A stretch of DNA of 64,000 nucleotides. Source: Agapetus fuscipes. Taxonomy: Eukaryota; Arthropoda; Insecta; Trichoptera; Glossosomatidae. The notes under the pieces were generated by a model. It saw only the letters and a list, made by a program, of their open reading frames with translations. It did not search any database and was not told the DNA's origin. The translations under genes were made by a program, and so were the position numbers. Below, one piece after another: positions 1 through 10,567 of this stretch. Positions within the stretch are counted from its first letter, which is position 1. Each line of letters begins with the position of its first letter. The DNA lies in NCBI GenBank assembly GCA_951799405.1, contig OX637332.1:11723001-11787000 (forward strand). The letters are read 5' to 3'.

Positions 1-7
1 ATAGTTA

Positions 8-569
8 CAGTAATGAAAAAAATCTAGCATGTTTATTAATTTTATATCTTAATTATAAAGCTTAAACAAAATACATAACTTAAGAATTACCACCACAAAA
101 AAATATTGAAAAAAATGCGTTTTTTTTACATTTTTAGCTTTTTTTTCGTGTGTGCTGTATTTTGGATTTTTTTTTTTTGCTTTTTACTTACAAAACTATA
201 CATTGTTTACGTTCAATACTCAACATTTTTTCAATAATGTCAATAGTTTTTGAGTAAATATGGAAAAACTGAAACATGAATTAAATTTTAATTAAATCAA
301 AAAACACAGTTTTTCCATATTTACTCAAAAACTATTGACATTATTGAAAAAATGTTGAGTATTGAACGTAAACAATGTATAGTTTTGTAAGTAAAAAGCA
401 AAAAAAAAAATCCAAAATACAGCACACACGAAAAAAAAGCTAAAAATGTAAAAAAAACCGCTTTTTTTCAATATTTTTTTGTGGTGGCAATTCTTAAGTT
501 ATATATTTTGTTTAAGCTTTATAATTAAGATAAAAAATTAATAAACATGCTAGATTTTTTTCATGACTG
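8..569. mobile_element. Palindromic foldback MITE, TA-flanked (Tc1/mariner-like)
   Basis: Two arms of about 260 bp (8-270 and 308-569) are near-perfect reverse complements around a 37 bp AT-rich spacer. The outer ends read CAGT(A/C)ATGAAAAAAATC on each side, and both are flanked by TA (6-7 and 570-571). A TA flank with a CAGT terminus is what non-autonomous Tc1/mariner elements show. There is no transposase ORF. The left end touches the window edge but appears complete. Confidence 0.75.
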
Positions 570-984
570 TATCTATTTTGCTAAGACCATACAGTGTAAG
601 AAATAAAAACGGCAGATTTAGCTTTATAACACGCCTTAAATCTGCACGTGAATTAACATGGAAAAAATGTGTCGTAGCAGCCATGTTGGGTTGCTAGGAA
701 AAAGGCAATAAATATTTTATTATTGGTTCTTAAGGACAGCAGTACCTTACAAGAATAACGTTTGATCGCTGAGAAAAAAGTTCCATTGGATTTACAAATC
801 TTATACATCAAAACGAGTTTTCTTATTTTCATTCACCTCTTAGTTGATTTCCAGGTTAAGAGGTAAATTATAAGATAATGCAACGCTATTAACCATGCTC
901 GTAATATTATTCTTCATAACAGCCACTGCATTTTAGCAGAGGAAATTTCGAGTCTGGCGAGTGTTAATAAAGTGCGGGTGGTAG
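570..984. other. AT-rich sequence, nothing recognised
   Basis: No ORF of note, no tRNA-like box and no match to the repeat families in this window. Confidence 0.4.
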
Positions 985-1230
985 TGCGCTGTGCACCAAG
1001 TATACAGCTTTCCGTACAACTCAATCGGAGCGTTTTACAAAAAATGTTTAGAAAGTTAAACGCTCAATGCATGTGTAGATTTGGTTTTCGTTAGGTTTTT
1101 GGTGAACTGTATGGTTGAGTTCTAACGTAAAGTTTTACACATTGGGTACTGAGCACACTCACTGGGGGCGAATGGAAACAATGAAGCTCCACTGCTGGAA
1201 GTGTAATATTCATTTTCAATTCATTTTGCG
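985..1230. repeat. Degenerate inverted-repeat element (MITE family also at 21050)
   Basis: The left part (CACCAAGTATACAG..., AACTCAATC) and the right part (GGTTGAGTTCTAACG, TTACACATTGGGTACTGAG) are diverged reverse complements. The same arrangement with the same words (CCAAGTATACAAC, ACTCAACCAC, GTGGTTGAGTTTTGGCG) occurs at 21050-21212, so the two are probably relics of one MITE family. Confidence 0.45.
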
Positions 1231-1414
1231 AGACTGGCAACAGTTCAGATAATGAACACATCAGAAAGACTGAAAAGGCGGAAGGGCGACACTTGCATAC
1301 CATTCAGAGCGTCTTAGAACTTCAATTAAAGCCTCCGTTTGCTGAATGCCGTAGCCGAGCACCCTGTAACAGAAGCCGCGTGAATGTCGACATGACAATA
1401 TTTGGCATCCATAC

Positions 1415-1900
1415 CCTATAATCTATAATCTAAGTTTCAAAGATATATGCATGCCCACAAACTAAAAACCTATAGTTCGCGCTTTCAAATGCTGAATGTG
1501 TACATACAAATAAAATAAAATAGTCGGTGTTATGGCCGAGGGGGCCAAGTGGGCTGATCTTTCTAGCGTGTTTGGAATAGAACAACGTTGGTTCGATCCC
1601 CACCTGGGTCATTTGACCATAACTTTGACCCTGGTTCAACAGATGTTATTGGATAATTATTATTAATAATGAATTGAAAATAAACAATAATTAATTATTA
1701 ATTGATGATATTAATACCTGTTTCTAGCCAAGCAGAATATAATTGCATTCCTCTTCACAAATCTATTTAAAAAAAAAACGAACCTAAAATGAACATGAAA
1801 CTTTTGCCGACTTTCCCTGACACAGGGGTGACATTGGCAAAGTGAACCATTTTTTACAGTATTGGTGGTCAGTTTCATACCAACCTATAAATCAAGGAAT
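1415..1900 (-). mobile_element. T270 copy, minus strand, split by a SINE-2
   Basis: The 3' part of T270 lies at 1415-1520 and the 5' part at 1779-1900 (ending in the reverse complement of TTCCTTGAT). A SINE-2 sits exactly between them. Joining the two segments across the SINE gives the normal T270 order, so the SINE inserted later. Confidence 0.8.
1521..1778 (+). mobile_element. SINE-2 (tRNA Leu/Ser-like head), poly(A) tail
   Basis: The head contains TGGCCGAGGGGGCCAAGTGG, an A-box region of class II tRNA type, and GGTTCGATCCCC, a good B box. An AT-rich body containing TTAATTATTAATTGATG and the segment CAGCAGA...CTCTTCACAAATC follow, then poly(A). Three other clear copies in this window share this structure. 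It would be transcribed by RNA polymerase III. Confidence 0.8.
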
Positions 1901-2159
1901 CAATTAATCCCTACAATCACAATAATACTATTAAACCCATTGTAGTCAATAAAATTTCATTGTTATCCACAAACCATATTGCACAGATGCGTTTACAATA
2001 GATCTTCAAATACCATGTTCGGTAGAGCGTAAATTATCCAGCCTAATCGAGGGACAAGGATGTTCATAAAATCGATTCGTCTTTATCATTAAACAACTCA
2101 TAAGTCGAGGGTTAAATCAACCGCATTAAACGCTTTACACTCGCAGCATTACTAGGAAG

Positions 2160-2330
2160 ATAAAAATGCGGTGGATGGACAGTATCACCATAGATGCAGA
2201 CAAAACAGACATTCCCAACTAAAGAACAAAAGTGATGGACAAGCCGGAGTGGATGAAAATCCTGGATTTAGCCAAAAGTCAACCGAGGCTTTCGAGCTCA
2301 TGATTATGATGATGATCTCAAAATAAATTG
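2160..2330 (+). pseudogene. Possible C-terminal relic of an RTE-like reverse transcriptase
   Basis: Conceptual translation gives RWMDSI, then a stop-interrupted stretch, then a DKPEWMKI-like segment, and the sequence ends in ATGATGATG repeats. RTE-type polyproteins end with a similar RW.D.I ... R..W pattern followed by a short tandem tail. It is short and broken by stops, so the assignment is tentative. Confidence 0.3.
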
Positions 2331-2382
2331 GTATTTCTTATTTTCTATTTACTAGGAAGATGAATTTTGTATATTTGGAAAC

Positions 2383-2636
2383 CTAATCTAATCTAATCTA
2401 AGCTGCAAGGATATATATCATTTAAGATTTATTTAAATGCATTCCTACAAGCAGACATGTATAATTTCGCGCTAACACATGCCGCATGTGGACCTACATT
2501 ATAAAAACCCAATCTCAAATGAACATAAGCCCAGCAACTCTTGCCGTCCTTCCCTGAAACAGGGGTGACATTGGCAAAGTGAACCATTTTTTACAGTATG
2601 GGTGGTCAGCCGCATACCAACCTATAAGTCAAGGAA
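2383..2636 (-). mobile_element. T270 copy, complete, minus strand
   Basis: Starts (in plus coordinates) with four AATCT repeats, the tail, and ends at AAGGAA, the reverse complement of the TTCCTTGAC edge at which many T270 copies begin. It keeps the core words CAGGGGTGACATTGGCAAAGTGAACC and GGGTGGTCAGCCGCATACC. Confidence 0.85.
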
Positions 2637-2731
2637 CATCATAGTGAATCGTTAATAAAGTTCACAAAGGAAAACATTGTAGGAAACACCATCACAAACT
2701 TTAGCTTTTTATTTCGACGTTTTGAAGTTTT

Positions 2732-3180
2732 AGGCTGGCCGCACACGCACGTTTTCCGTATTTGTTTTCCTAATTCGTTTTCCATATTCGGACATCCGAA
2801 CGCATGGAATCAGTAGAAAATACATTCACTGACGCACACGTTCGCTTTTTTCCGAACGGAATAAATTCCGCACGTACGTTTCGATTGCAAGCCGGCGCGT
2901 TCGAAGAAACCTACTGGAAAAAACCTAATGACGTCATGCGGAACGCAGCGCTTGCATACATTTCGTTTGAGCCGGCGCATACGTTCGGAAATTTCTATTC
3001 TGTATTCAGTACTATCTGTACTGGCGTGTGCATATTCCGAATGAAAAAAACGAACGTTTTCGCTTGTCTCACGGAATTCCGATTCGAAATTCCCCATTAG
3101 CTAATCAAATACGGAAAACGTGCGTGTGCGGCCAGCCTTAGGAAATCGAATACGGAAAACGTGCGGGGTGCGGCCAGCCT
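2732..3180. mobile_element. MITE with terminal inverted repeats AGGCTGGCCGCACACG
   Basis: The left terminus AGGCTGGCCGCACACGCACG is answered at 3110-3138 by its reverse complement. The right terminus is present twice: a second copy with GTGCGGGGTGCGGCC ends at 3180. The interior is GC-richer and quasi-palindromic, which explains overlapping 95-98 codon ORFs on both strands that are not genes. TTA occurs at the flanks, which would suit a PIF/Harbinger-type target site, but the duplication is not clean. Confidence 0.65.
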
Positions 3181-3891
3181 TAAGAAAACTAAAAAAGTTT
3201 TATTTTTTTAAAAAAACAATTATCCATAATAAATTATCTTTTTGAGTACGCAATAATTTAGCACTCTCCATTTCTCCTCTTCTTCAGTTTTTTTTTTCTG
3301 AGAAGTATTTTCTCACTTTGAACTCATCTTATTTGATTTTTTTTCGACGCCTCTTTTGTTCAAGTATTTTTGAAAGCGACCTAATAATTTAAGCCCTGTG
3401 ACATTTTTTCAAAATTACAACATCTATTAAAAACAATGTCATTCCTCGCTATCTTCCCGGACGGCCAGTGTGTACTTCTGCATGCAAATTATTAAAAACA
3501 CGTTTTTAGCGCGTGACCTGTTTTTGTTAATTAAGAAACTCCTGCGGTAGCATTAGCGTATCTTTGCCATGGAAAATGAGCCAACAAAAGTAAGAGAATA
3601 ATATTTGTACTCAAAAACGTTTCTTCTTCTTTGATAGTGCTATAGCCCTAATCGTGCCTTGGCCTTCTTCAACTTCTGCCTCCAGTTTCGCTGGTCCTCT
3701 GCTGCTGGTAACCAGTTCTCAACCTGCAGAAGGTGTGCTGCATTGTTCCACAATTACAATCCATTATGCCAGCCATTCACGCTATCGTTTACTAAAGAGA
3801 ATTCTGCCTACAGTTATAACTGCGTAGATAGACCTCTCGTAGACCGAGTGTGGTAATAGACAGGCTGAAAGTCTCATCACCACGGTAATTC
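3181..3891. other. AT-rich sequence, nothing recognised
   Basis: Contains poly(T) runs and a moderately GC-rich piece at 3640-3860. No family assignment and no convincing ORF. Confidence 0.35.
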
Positions 3892-4001
3892 TTACCTATC
3901 GAATATCGGTAATATTTGTATGAAGACTTATCATCTGTTCACTTGCGGCAATCTTGGATAGACAGGTATTCATACTAATATTACCGATATTCGTTAGGTA
4001 A
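3892..4001. repeat. Short inverted repeat (about 39 bp arms)
   Basis: TTACCTATCGAATATCGG followed by TAATATTTGTATGAA on the left is the near-perfect reverse complement of the segment ending TATTCGTTAGGTAA on the right. About 35 bp separates the arms. It could form a hairpin or be a very small MITE. Confidence 0.6.
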
Positions 4002-5132
4002 GTGCAATATTTTCAAATTGCACAGGCAACCGGAGCAACATCCAAAAAACAAATCATTCATGTGAAACTGTATGTGCATGTACTCCGGTACACCGGAACG
4101 TCCCCATACACTACACGACTTGCAGGTAGCCCTCTCATATAGCCCTTTTCGTGAGCGACTAGCATTACACAAAAAATACTGAGCTTTACGAGTAATATTA
4201 ACATTCGCAAAACAGTAACCGATCTAAGGAAAGACAACCTGAATCATTCAATCGATGGAAAGGATCTAACGCATTTTTTTGGATTTAATGAGGTCTCGCT
4301 TAGTAAAGCATACAAAGCGAGCTTCGTATTTGAGTAACGATCAAAGTCTTCAAAGAAAACCATATTTATTGTTAAAAAATATTTGATATAGATTCAAGAG
4401 GGTTTCATTGTAAGTAGTTTTAATTTAAACCATTAAACTTAATTTTCTTTACTCACTTGAAGTACTTTAAGCTCTTGTTCCTAAGATATTCTTACAGGTA
4501 TGTATTTTTCTTTGAATCGACCAAAAACATAAACATGTAAGAAAAACAACGACACAAAGGTCAGTATGCAAATAAACATAAAAATTACGTTACACCAACA
4601 AAGTAACGGAATGAAAAATTGATTAGTAATATTGAAAAAACAAAAAACAATTTGGAATAACTGTGCTAAAAAAAGTTATTTCCACATAGGCGTAGGCTTA
4701 GTAAACAAATAATGAATGATTTTCTGCATATTTCTCGAAATAAGTAAATATTGCCCGGAAGCAGACCAGACATATTGTTAAGTCATATGTAGTTGAAAGA
4801 TACTTTTTTTCGGGTTATTCTGGAATTAAAAAAGCAGATGTGATATTTATGTAGGTACATCTAGGGTTTATATTTCTTTTCTTTAATTTATTTTATATGA
4901 TTTGGTCACTTCACTCTCGCACACTCACTACTGGCTCATTGACTTATCTTGTCTGATCTGTGTCACTCAAACGCCTCTTTTTACACAGGCGCTTTGGTAT
5001 ACAAGAAAATTGGATTTTGTGTGGTCTAGTTCTTCTAGCAATTTCTGGTACCTTCTACACCAATTTATACTATTCCTGTGTACTTTTTACGTCTTATATA
5101 TTGTTTTCATACTTAGGGATTACTTTCGTATT
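4002..5132. other. AT-rich sequence, nothing recognised
   Basis: No repeat family from this window, no pol III boxes and only short random ORFs. Confidence 0.4.
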
Positions 5133-5286
5133 AATCTATAATCTAAGTTGCAAGGATATATTCATTCAAAGCTCTCAGATGTATGCCCACAAACAAACAA
5201 GTGTAGTTCGCGCTTACAAATGCTGATTGTGTACTTACAAATAAAATCCAAACCTCAAATGAACATAAGCCCTGCAACTCTTGCAA
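5133..5286 (-). mobile_element. T270 fragment (3' part), minus strand
   Basis: Matches T270 from the tail (ATCTATAATCTAAGTTGC) to CCCTGCAACTCTTGC, then stops. It lacks the 5' third, as expected of a 5'-truncated retrotransposon copy. Confidence 0.75.
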
Positions 5287-5924
5287 TAATTATAAAAATA
5301 CTAAGGTTTCCGTTACATAATTTTGTTGGTGCGGCGTACATTTTTAAACGCCACATTTGTTGGAGTCGCGCTTAGAAACAACGCGTCTCACACTTTGTAG
5401 TGAAACAGGTACAGGCATAGGCAGCCGTGATGATTTATCGTTCGCTGGCAGTTCATTTTGGAGGAAGATTTCTACAAGCCGCGCCTTATTGTCATATATT
5501 TTACCAGCCATAACTTATGAATAATTTCTATGTGGCCGCGACTACTATTAGCCCACCACTCGCGTAAAATGTATTATTAAATAGAGCAGCGATTCTCAAA
5601 GTGGTATACACGGATCTCTGTGCAACCTTAACTCTTCCTCTTTTTATGTTTTATTCTATGTTTGGCACATTGCAGACCGACACCGTTCAAACTTTCTACA
5701 AAAACTCAATTTAAACTGAATTATCAGTGAAACAATAAACCAAATGAATTTCAAGTGATTTTTCATTAACATTTTACTGTTAAACTTTTTTGGTGCTTAA
5801 AAGCACCATCGGCTGTTTTATTTTTTTAGAAGTTGGGATACTATTATCTTACCTCATTTCGGTCGATAGCTGTTAGAAATCTTACATTCCATGTCGAGAA
5901 ATAAGGTATGATCTCCTCCAAGGG
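5287..5924. other. AT-rich sequence, nothing recognised
   Basis: Includes a slightly GC-rich stretch near 5350-5560. No gene or repeat could be assigned. Confidence 0.35.
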
Positions 5925-6024
5925 TGTTATCCGTAATAATTTTCAGTTTTGATGTTTACTTCAAATCCAAAATAAAATACCAGTAAGGTTTACTCAGCCT
6001 TCAGAAGAAATAGAACCATGGCTT
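5925..6024 (+). mobile_element. SINE-1 internal fragment
   Basis: Contains AAAATACCAGTAAGGTTTAC and TCAGCCTTCAGAAGAAAT, the diagnostic body of SINE-1. Both ends of the element are missing. Confidence 0.65.
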
Positions 6025-6054
6025 TTGGGGGGTCTTAAATTATGAGAGATGTAT

Positions 6055-6532
6055 AAGGCTTCGTCAAACAGGGAGCGTTCTTAGCGCGCGTCAAGGTGGT
6101 AATACATTACGGTGTTACGTCACGCTATAGCGCTGCCCTATGGTGTACTAAACATGTCTACACCTGTCAATCAGAGCAAACGCGCTACCATTCTTTCACT
6201 ACGTCTGGACGTCACGTAGCATATTATTTCAAAATATTCTTTAACGCCGGGCATTATTTTATTTCAATAGTAAAAATAGTTACTGCTATATTGATTAAAT
6301 GCATTTAAAACCACCGGTGCTTGAATGAAACAAAGAACAGTACTTGTTTCTTCAAAGGCAATATGTGTAAAGCAGCAACAACTCATTTTGATTTGAGTCG
6401 CTGGGCATCGTGCCCAGTGACGACGATTGAGAGCCAAAGCCATTCAAATGCAAAGTAGATACGCGACGTTATAGTGTTTTAACGCTGACGCCTTGACGCG
6501 CGCTCAGAACGCTTCCTGTTTGCCGAAGCCTT
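6055..6532. mobile_element. MITE with ~45 bp terminal inverted repeats (AAGGCTTCG...)
   Basis: The left end AAGGCTTCGTCAAACAGG, GAGCGTTCTTAGCGCGCGTC is matched in inverse at 6485-6532 with a few substitutions. The interior is non-coding. The terminus begins like that of the MITE at 2732 (AAGGCT), but the rest differs. The target-site duplication is unclear. Confidence 0.65.
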
Positions 6533-6722
6533 AAAAAACAGTAAGTGCTTACGATGCCCTAGACTTTGGGAACCCGTGAAATGGAATATTGCTCCCGGCG
6601 CGCGCTCGCACTGACAACGCAGACCGCGCAATATAACAAACAAAATTACTCCAAGGATTCGTGAGGAAAATAAACCTGACGCGTTTATTAAAAATACAGT
6701 AGGTATTTTATTTAAATATTAA

Positions 6723-7215
6723 CATAAACAATGTGAGCACTCCCAACTTAAACACACTGAACATCGAAATATATGCTTTTCACTCTACATAGGGTCATTT
6801 GACTTGAAAGAATCAATGATTGCATTCTATAATTTTTCCCAAAGATTATATTCTCAGTGTTAGCTTGCAGTTATTACATTCTTTAAAGAATGTGAGGATT
6901 ACCGTGCAGAACTTAGAAACTGAAGATCAAAATATATGTATGAAATTCACGCTACATATGGTTATTCGTAACTGAGATGGAAATGATCAAATACAAAAAT
7001 CTAGGGTTTTCTTGAAAATAATGTTTCTAATATTTTCATGCATTTATTACATTTTTTAAACATTGCGAGCATTCCCGCGTTGAAATAATTCTGAACACCA
7101 AAATATATGTATGAACGGTATTAACACTACATAGGGCAATTGGTTACTAAGCTGGGAAGAATCAAAGACAGCAATCTAGGATTTTTTACGAAAATTACAC
7201 TTTTTTAATATTTCC
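6723..7215. repeat. Three degenerate tandem units of about 160-175 bp
   Basis: The phrase (A)TGTGAGCA.T.CC...TGAACA.C.AAATATATG.. followed by CTACATAGGG and then GATTACATT occurs three times, starting near 6731, 6890 and 7062. The units are strongly diverged from one another, so this is an old minisatellite-like array. Confidence 0.55.
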
Positions 7216-8021
7216 AAATTCTGGATTTTCTATGAATGTATTTAAATATATTTTGACAAAGTTCCAGATTTAATATATAAATATATTTTTTTTATTTAAA
7301 TAATACTGAAACTTTGTCACAATTCCTTAAGGGGTGACCAGAATGTCCGTAAAGTTGCTTATACTATTTTATTTACTTGCATAATACTCTCGATGCATTC
7401 TTACACTTTTTTAGACAATTTTTTACTTTTTTACAATACTAAACCCGTTCTAAATTTCGCCCTAAATAAATTTAGTATTTTTCAAGTAATATGTTGAAAC
7501 CTGATATTTTATTCAAAAGGGCTTTTTTTCTTGTAAATCTATCTCTTGTGATGCTGAAATCCAGCTCTTATTCTTACATAAATCAATTTGCCAACCTTTC
7601 TCAAGATTGACTGCCCAATGGAATTTCCTGCGAGAAAGTCAAAATGTAACGCTTCAAGCGAGACAGATCTCTATCTGTGTAAGAGATAGTGAGATTGGCT
7701 GTATAATCTGTTATCTAAGTTGCAAAGATGTATTTTTACATTATTTTAGCATATTTACATCCACTAGCAAAAAAAAATGGTTTCGCGGTATATATCCTGC
7801 ATGTGCTCATGCAAAAGAAAACCCAATAAAAATAATACGTACAGGGAAGTGCATACGACTTTCTTGCAAAATATGTGTGTAGAGCTAGAATAAACTACCA
7901 GCTTATGCAGTTGCAATAAAAAATATAAATAAATCTTACTCCATCGTGGGGTGTACATCGTGGGGTGTATACGTAACCAGCCATTTAAATACTTAAATGA
8001 ATATTTGGATGTTTTACTTGA
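7216..8021. other. AT-rich sequence with a possible T270 tail scrap
   Basis: At 7700-7745 there is TATAATCTG.TATCTAAGTTGCAAAGATG, resembling the minus-strand end of T270. Otherwise nothing is recognisable. Confidence 0.35.
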
Positions 8022-8220
8022 AGAGCTTTGTTTTGTGTAGTTCACACCTTAAGTGCCCTCTGCGAGCTTGGTTGTCTCTGTAGAAAGTGCCAATTATGCA
8101 AGAAAGGCCCAGTACTGTGGACCTTTGGTGACCGGTCTTTATTAAGGCATATGAGTTTTCCAACCCAGCGATGGAAACATTTGAAAATGAGATTTTTTTT
8201 ATATTATGTGGGAGCACACT
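8022..8220 (-). mobile_element. SINE-3 fragment, minus strand
   Basis: Reads CTCTGCGAGCTTGGTTGTC, then ACCTTTGGTGACCGGTCTTT, CCAACCCAGCG and GGGAGCACA, the order of the SINE-3 body on the minus strand. The tRNA-like head is missing. Confidence 0.75.
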
Positions 8221-8460
8221 TAAAGGTTCATTCAAATATCTAAAAATATTTTTCAATCTCAACTTGAATTCTAGTTATCAAATAGTAGCAGTTGCTTTGT
8301 TTATAAAAAGACTTATGTGTGCTGAAAATGTATTGAAATTTTGTTTCACATAGAAACAATACATCTCCAAGCAATTTCGCCATTCATTGTTAAATCTAGA
8401 TCCATGGATAAATCTTAATGACATTTAAAAATGCTTATAAAGATATAAAACATATATTTT

Positions 8461-8868
8461 GGTATATAAAGTCATCAAATGGTATATAAAGCCATCAATG
8501 GCTTTGCCCCACCTTATCTGGCTGATATGATTTCACCTGTTGAAATGGGTGTTAGGAGGCAGACACTCAGATCTGCGGGTGATGGAGTAGTCAATTTGGT
8601 TCAGCCGCGCCGTCAGATTCGTACAAACTTCGGAGACCGCGCTTTCCGTGTTGCGGGGCCGGTGGAGTGGAACAGACTGCCACCCGGAGTGAAGAACTCC
8701 AAATCTGTGGGTGTATTTCGAGGAGCACTCAAGGCACACTTGTTTAGAAAGTCTTATCCATGATCGGAGAGGGCCCTTGAGGTGTGACACACACAAAAAC
8801 GGCGCTCTCTTATCATGTGTAATTTAAAATAAATCAGCCTGTTATTATTATTATTATTATTATTATTT
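8461..8868 (+). mobile_element. Young 5'-truncated LINE-1 copy with (TTA)n tail
   Basis: From 8479 to the start of the (TTA)n tail, this differs from the 3' end of the large LINE-1 at 58160-61821 at only two positions that I can see. It ends in the same AAATAAATCAGCCTG followed by TTA repeats. At the 5' edge, GGTATATAAAGTCATCAA is a near-duplicate of the adjoining LINE sequence. ATTTTG occurs on both flanks and may be the target-site duplication. The near identity suggests recent activity. Confidence 0.88.
8479..8763 (+). pseudogene. C-terminal 94 codons of the LINE-1 reverse-transcriptase polyprotein
   Basis: The reading frame encodes the end of the LINE-1 protein, including the LVQPRRQIRTNFGDRAFRVA segment and WNRLPPGVKNS, and it stops at the same TGA as the large copy. 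It contains no catalytic domain, so it cannot be functional alone. One Leu/Phe difference from the large copy is visible near its start. It exists only because the retrotransposon copy is truncated; it is not an independent gene. Confidence 0.85.
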
Positions 8869-8882
8869 TGTGATTTAGGGTT

Positions 8883-9085
8883 GGTTCACTTTGCCAATGT
8901 CACCCCTGTTTCAGGGAATGTCGGCAAGAGTTGCAGGGCTTATGTTCATTTGAGGTTTGGATTTTATTTGTAAGTACACAATCAGCATTTGTAAGCGCGA
9001 ACTACACGTGTTTGTTTGTGGGCATACATCTGAGAGCTTTGAATGAATATATTATCCTTGCAACTTAGATTATAGATTATTATAG
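8883..9085 (+). mobile_element. T270 copy, 5' truncated
   Basis: Begins at GGTTCACTTTGCCAATG and ends with GCAACTTAGATTATAGATTA. It lies directly after the tail of the young LINE-1 copy, in the same orientation. Confidence 0.82.
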
Positions 9086-9660
9086 ATAGGGTTTCACGGT
9101 TGATCTTCTTCTGAATCGATGGGTGAAAATCTTTCTCTCTGTGAAATTTTAACCTATATTTGGATATACGTCCGTACAAGAACTAAATACATTACCATTT
9201 GTGAGCTCTTCTGGGATTCTAACCATGTACTTTCAAAATTCACAGTCGACCACTACATTTCACCGGTTATATCCTTCATGCACTTAATGATCGCACACTT
9301 CACATAGATGATTTATTGGGCTCCCAGATGGAAGAGAGTTATTTAGATCGCACTGAAACTATCTGCGTGGGTCCCGCAGCCACGGACATGGTTGTTATTT
9401 TTAATTTCAGGCCCACTAAAAGCATTACCCTGTTGGTTGCGGGCCTCCTCCAGCCCACGGCTCATTAATAACTGGATACTTCGCACCATCGACAGGCACC
9501 CCGATCAAGGGTCAACCGACCTACTGGGCTGAGCGAGGTACCCGACCAACCCATTTCACTGCTCACTTATCTACCAGACAGTGACTGACAAAATGTGTGA
9601 CGCAAGAAGTCAAAATAAAATGATCATGTACCGTAAATATTTCGTTTTTTTTATATAAAA
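9086..9660. other. Unassigned; GC-richer part at 9330-9560
   Basis: 9330-9560 is clearly GC-richer than its surroundings (for example GCGGGCCTCCTCCAGCCCAC). No ORF, tRNA-like box or family match supports an identity. It may be an unrecognised element or host sequence. Confidence 0.3.
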
Positions 9661-9991
9661 CTAGCTGTACCCTGCCACTCCTTGTGGTGGCTTGTCTACT
9701 CGTCGTGCTGTATCATACCGACATTCTGTTAGGGGTGACCAGTTTCTCGGCAGATGTTTCTCTACTGTGTTGCATCTTTGCAAACTTCTTTAAGTCTAAA
9801 AAACCCTGACATAAGGTGAAAATAGTTTAGGCATAATTCTGCTCTCATTTCCTTTATTGCTCCATTATTTTATATACAGAAGCCTAAGTTGGCATGTAAA
9901 CAATAACTCATGTAAGTTTCATTGCAATCGGTTCAACAGTTTAGGAGTACATACAGGACAAACATACAACCGTTTGATTTTATGTATTAGA
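9661..9991 (-). mobile_element. Short Helitron-like non-autonomous element
   Basis: On the minus strand the element starts TCTAATACATAAAATC, preceded by A. It ends with a GCCAC...GTGGC hairpin, about 10 nt, then CTAG, followed by T. A 5' TC, a 3' hairpin plus CTRR, and insertion between A and T without duplication are the Helitron signature. The region encodes nothing. The internal phrase AACCGATTGCAATGAAACTT (minus strand) is typical of short repeats common in insects, from memory. Confidence 0.6.
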
Positions 9992-10211
9992 TAATTTTTT
10001 GAAGAGGAAAGCGATTACACAAACATTTTTTTGCCAGGCCAGAGACACATACCTACCCGTATTAAATCATCAATTGATCATTATTGTTCTTACTTTCTTG
10101 TGCCTCTACAGTAAAGATCATCACAACAATTTGCATCTTTAATTCTGCGGCACGAAAGAGAGATCTTATGCTTCTGCCAAACCTTTGACTTTTTCTCCTT
10201 TGAAAACCCTT

Positions 10212-10345
10212 TCTGCCCTGTCGGGAGCTGGGGCATCTTCATTTCAATTTAGTGTTTGGCGGAAGGCCGGCCCTTTACCTGTGCAAAAATAAGTTTCACT
10301 CGCCACATGCGACCACTTCGGACAAATGCGGAAAACAACTTGGTT
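10212..10345 (+). mobile_element. SINE-1 3' fragment
   Basis: Contains CGGGAGCTGGGGCATC, GGCCGGCCCTTTACCTGTG and CACTCGCCACATGCGACC, the 3' half of SINE-1. Confidence 0.7.
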
Positions 10346-10567
10346 TAGTAAAGCACGGTCACAATCTCAGCGAATGTGGGCCATCGAGTATAAAATTTTG
10401 ACACACTCTGCAATGCGTCATTAATTGTGTTATTTTCAAATCGCCTACTACCTTTCTGAGATCAGCCACTGTATCCTTGACATATTTTAGGAATAAATAG
10501 TAGTCAAGTATTTGAAGATCTTTAATCTGCTATAAAGAATATTTTCAAAGAGTAATAAAAATTAATC

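Noticed and set aside
2383..2410. Telomeric repeats
   Set aside because: (TAATC)n is the microsatellite tail of T270 and is not the arthropod TTAGG repeat; it appears at many T270 ends.
2804..3100. Overlapping ORFs of 98 and 95 codons on opposite strands
   Set aside because: They lie inside a quasi-palindromic MITE; the open frames on both strands follow from its GC-rich symmetric composition.
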